This document shows positions 9,912-11,412 of a DNA stretch of 11,412 bases, piece by piece. The first letter of the stretch is position 1. Every line of letters starts with the position of its first letter. Made by a program: the position numbers and the translations under genes. The DNA lies in assembly GCA_949284615.1 (NCBI GenBank), contig CASDWL010000079.1:1-11412 (forward strand). Reading direction: 5' to 3'. Source of the DNA: an uncultured Mycoplasma sp. Its GTDB lineage: Bacteria; Bacillota_I; Bacilli_A; Mycoplasmatales; Metamycoplasmataceae. The notes under the pieces were generated by a model, which was not told the DNA's origin, ran no database searches, and was given only the letters and a program-made list of their open reading frames with translations.

Positions 9912-11093
9912 ATGACTAGTGATAAATTAAAAAAATATATTTCAGAAAATATTTTGTATAACAAGAAATTGAATATTAATAAAAATACATCTATTGATAA
10001 GATATATTTGCTTTATCAGAATTATTATCAAGAAAAATGAAAAACTATACCACTAAAAGTTGATGATAAATATTGTTTGCATATTAATTACCATCTTTTG
10101 AAACCTATAATTAACCATTTTATGATTTTGTCTAAAAATGTGGATCAAAAAAATTCGAAAGATGAAAAATTTATTTCATCATTGAAGCATGAAATATATA
10201 ATAATTTGTTGATTGAAGGATATGTTTCATCAAAAAAAATGATTAATGATGTTATTAATAGAAAAAATGTTGATAATTCAGATAAAATGATTCAAAATGT
10301 TTATAATGCTATGATATACATTTCTCAAAATAGAAATATTAACAAAGATAATTTACTTTATTTATATCAAACATTAACTAATGATATTGATATGAATAAA
10401 GAAAAATTGGATGGTCCTTATTATAGATTAGCAGATGTTAATATTGCTAATAGAGATAAAGGAATAAATTCAATGTTAATCGATTCATATATGAATCAAT
10501 TATTAAATTATTTAAATGATAATCAAGGTCTAAATCAAGAAGAAAAAATTGTAAAATCTATTATTGTACATTTTTATTTTGAATTTATTCATCCTTATTA
10601 TGATTTTAATGGAAGAATGGGAAGATTATTGGTATTATGGTATGCATATAATAATGATGTTTATCATTATCTAGCTTTTTTCTCAAGAGCTATTGCTGCT
10701 TATCGTGAACAATATCTAAAATTATTTAACATTACAAGATTTAATCAAACATTAGATATTACATATTTTGTTGCAGATATTTTATATTTTTTAATTAAAC
10801 AAAAAGAGCATTATTTAACTCTTTTAAAATTTGATCAATATGTAGTAAAACAGTTTAATAAAAAATTATCATCAATTCAAAAAGATATTATCATGTTTGA
10901 TCAAGCATTTAGAGATATTTATCAATTAGATTATTATTCAACTATTTCATTATCTAAAGTTTTAAACCAATACAAAGAATATAGTAATCAATTAATATAT
11001 CAAGAAATAAAAAATTTAGAAAAATATAAAATTCTAAAGAGAGTAAATAAAAGAAATGCTAGTTACTTTATTGAATATGATTTAATTAATTAA
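9912..11093 (+). CDS. Fic family protein (probable AMP-transferase)
   Basis: Fic proteins transfer AMP (sometimes other nucleotide moieties) to hydroxyl groups of target proteins; the target is unknown. It is 393 residues. ATG 9912 (MTSDKLKKYI) is chosen because the frame is open from there through one TGA-encoded Trp. A later TTG at 10077 would drop conserved N-terminal sequence. An inhibitory-helix-like motif NLLIEG is at residues 98-103, with Glu102; Asn replaces the usual Ser/Thr. A flap-like segment GPYYRLADVNI starts near 168. The Fic core HPYYDFNGRMGR starts at catalytic His227, with Phe where the canonical HPFxxGNGRxxR has the first Gly. The C-terminus (about 347-393) looks like a winged helix (LSKVLNQYKEYSN through YFIEYDLIN). 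This is the layout of self-inhibited class II Fic proteins. No membrane segment or signal peptide is seen, so it is cytoplasmic. A CRISPR-like array follows after 28 bases. Confidence 0.93.
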
Positions 11094-11121
11094 CTATATT
11101 TCATTTGTTAAAATCTTTGTA

Positions 11122-11288
11122 GTTAAAGTCTGCTAATATACGTTATCACACCAAAATTCAGATGTAAGTGCAGTTGTTTGTTCTTTTGTTAAAGTCTGCT
11201 AATATACGTTATCACACCAAAATGTATCGGCTGTCCATTCGAACAGCAAAATAGTTAAAGCTACTAATATACATTATCACACCAAAAT
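11122..11288 (+). CRISPR. Small CRISPR-like array, type II geometry (3 repeats, 2 spacers)
   Basis: Repeat 1 (11122-11157) and repeat 2 (11188-11223) are identical 36-mers beginning GTTAAAGTCTGC and ending ATCACACCAAAAT. Repeat 3 (11254-11288) is a 35-base degenerate copy with one deletion and two G-to-A changes. Spacers are both exactly 30 bp (11158-11187 and 11224-11253) and unrelated. 36-bp repeats with 30-bp spacers are characteristic of type II systems. The degenerate copy at the right end, and a GTT...AAAAT layout like that of the Campylobacter jejuni repeat, suggest crRNA transcription on the plus strand. No cas gene is in the window, so it may be an orphan array or the edge of a locus further right. 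Confidence 0.8.
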
Positions 11289-11335
11289 GTCAAAAATGTT
11301 CAAAATTTTTTATATATTTTTTAAATGTTAAGTAA

Positions 11336-11358
11336 AAATCAAAAGTCCCACTTGATTT
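11336..11358 (-). terminator. Probable terminator of the minus-strand gene at the right edge
   Basis: On the minus strand AAATCAAGT pairs with ACTTTTGATTT (9 bp with a two-base bulge) around a GGG loop, followed by a short T-run. It lies 11 bases beyond the stop codon at 11370-11372 and separates that gene from the CRISPR-like array. Confidence 0.55.
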
Positions 11359-11369
11359 CAAAAAAATAA

Positions 11370-11412
11370 TTAAAAAGTATTTGCAAATTCAATAGCACTC
11401 ATTAGTTTACCA
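11370..11412 (-). CDS. C-terminal end of an unidentified minus-strand gene (partial)
   Basis: Thirteen codons (GKLMSAIEFANTF) and a TAA stop read leftward from the window edge, followed by the hairpin at 11336-11358. The fragment is too short to identify. It could be an unrelated gene or a cas gene; nothing in it decides between them. The terminator just beyond the stop is the main reason to call it coding. Confidence 0.45.
   Translation of the reverse strand, partial: GKLMSAIEFANTF

Noticed and set aside
10077..11093. A shorter Fic protein starting at TTG 10077
   Set aside because: The frame is open back to ATG 9912 once TGA is read as Trp, and the upstream residues look like normal coding sequence.
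11107..11121. GTTAAAATCTTTGTA just before repeat 1 as a decayed extra CRISPR repeat
   Set aside because: It shares only about nine scattered bases with the repeat and is not 30 bp from it; probably leader sequence.
11289..11325. AAAAAT/ATTTTT hairpin after repeat 3 as a terminator of the array
   Set aside because: Six A-T pairs only; such pairings are expected by chance here.
11370..11412. Right-edge fragment as the end of a cas gene
   Set aside because: Thirteen codons carry no diagnostic motif; proximity to the array alone is not evidence.

Overview
The window is very AT-rich and comes from a Mollicute (Mycoplasma-type) genome. Every long reading frame stays open only if TGA is read as tryptophan, for example the conserved W of the phosphopentomutase active-site motif. 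Four genes encode surface lipoproteins with a short basic N-terminus and a lipobox ending in Ser-Cys, as is usual for wall-less bacteria. A Mycoplasma, Malacoplasma or Ureaplasma relative is likely, but the genus cannot be fixed from the sequence.

Left third (minus strand): a BspA-type leucine-rich-repeat lipoprotein runs off the left edge. It carries two frame disruptions, one in the signal peptide and one in the repeats. Behind it is an intact phosphopentomutase gene (deoB). A tRNA-Leu(CAA) gene with a strong terminator is divergent from deoB.

Middle (plus strand, 3145-9808): a lipoprotein cluster built from about 95-residue Mycoplasma lipoprotein repeat domains. LppA has a frame disruption in its signal peptide. 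It has no stop codon of its own and runs in frame into the signal peptide of LppB, a large lipoprotein with a transglutaminase-like Cys-His-Asp triad. LppC combines two Ig/PKD-like domains with three copies of the repeat. LppB and LppC share a collinear block of about 625 bp at a constant offset of 3930 bp, which points to duplication or gene conversion.

Right end: a class II-like Fic protein (probable AMP-transferase) is followed 28 bp later by a very small CRISPR-like array. It has two identical 36-bp repeats and a degenerate 35-bp third copy, separated by 30-bp spacers, which is the geometry of type II systems. No cas gene lies in the window. A 13-codon C-terminus of an unknown minus-strand gene, with its terminator, reaches the right edge.

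Taken together this looks like a surface-antigen region shaped by recombination and slippage, next to a nucleoside-salvage gene and a small orphan or remnant CRISPR locus. Whether the frame disruptions are phase-variable OFF states, true pseudogenes or sequencing errors cannot be settled here. The deoB, lppB, lppC and fic frames are clean throughout, so a generally poor sequence is unlikely.
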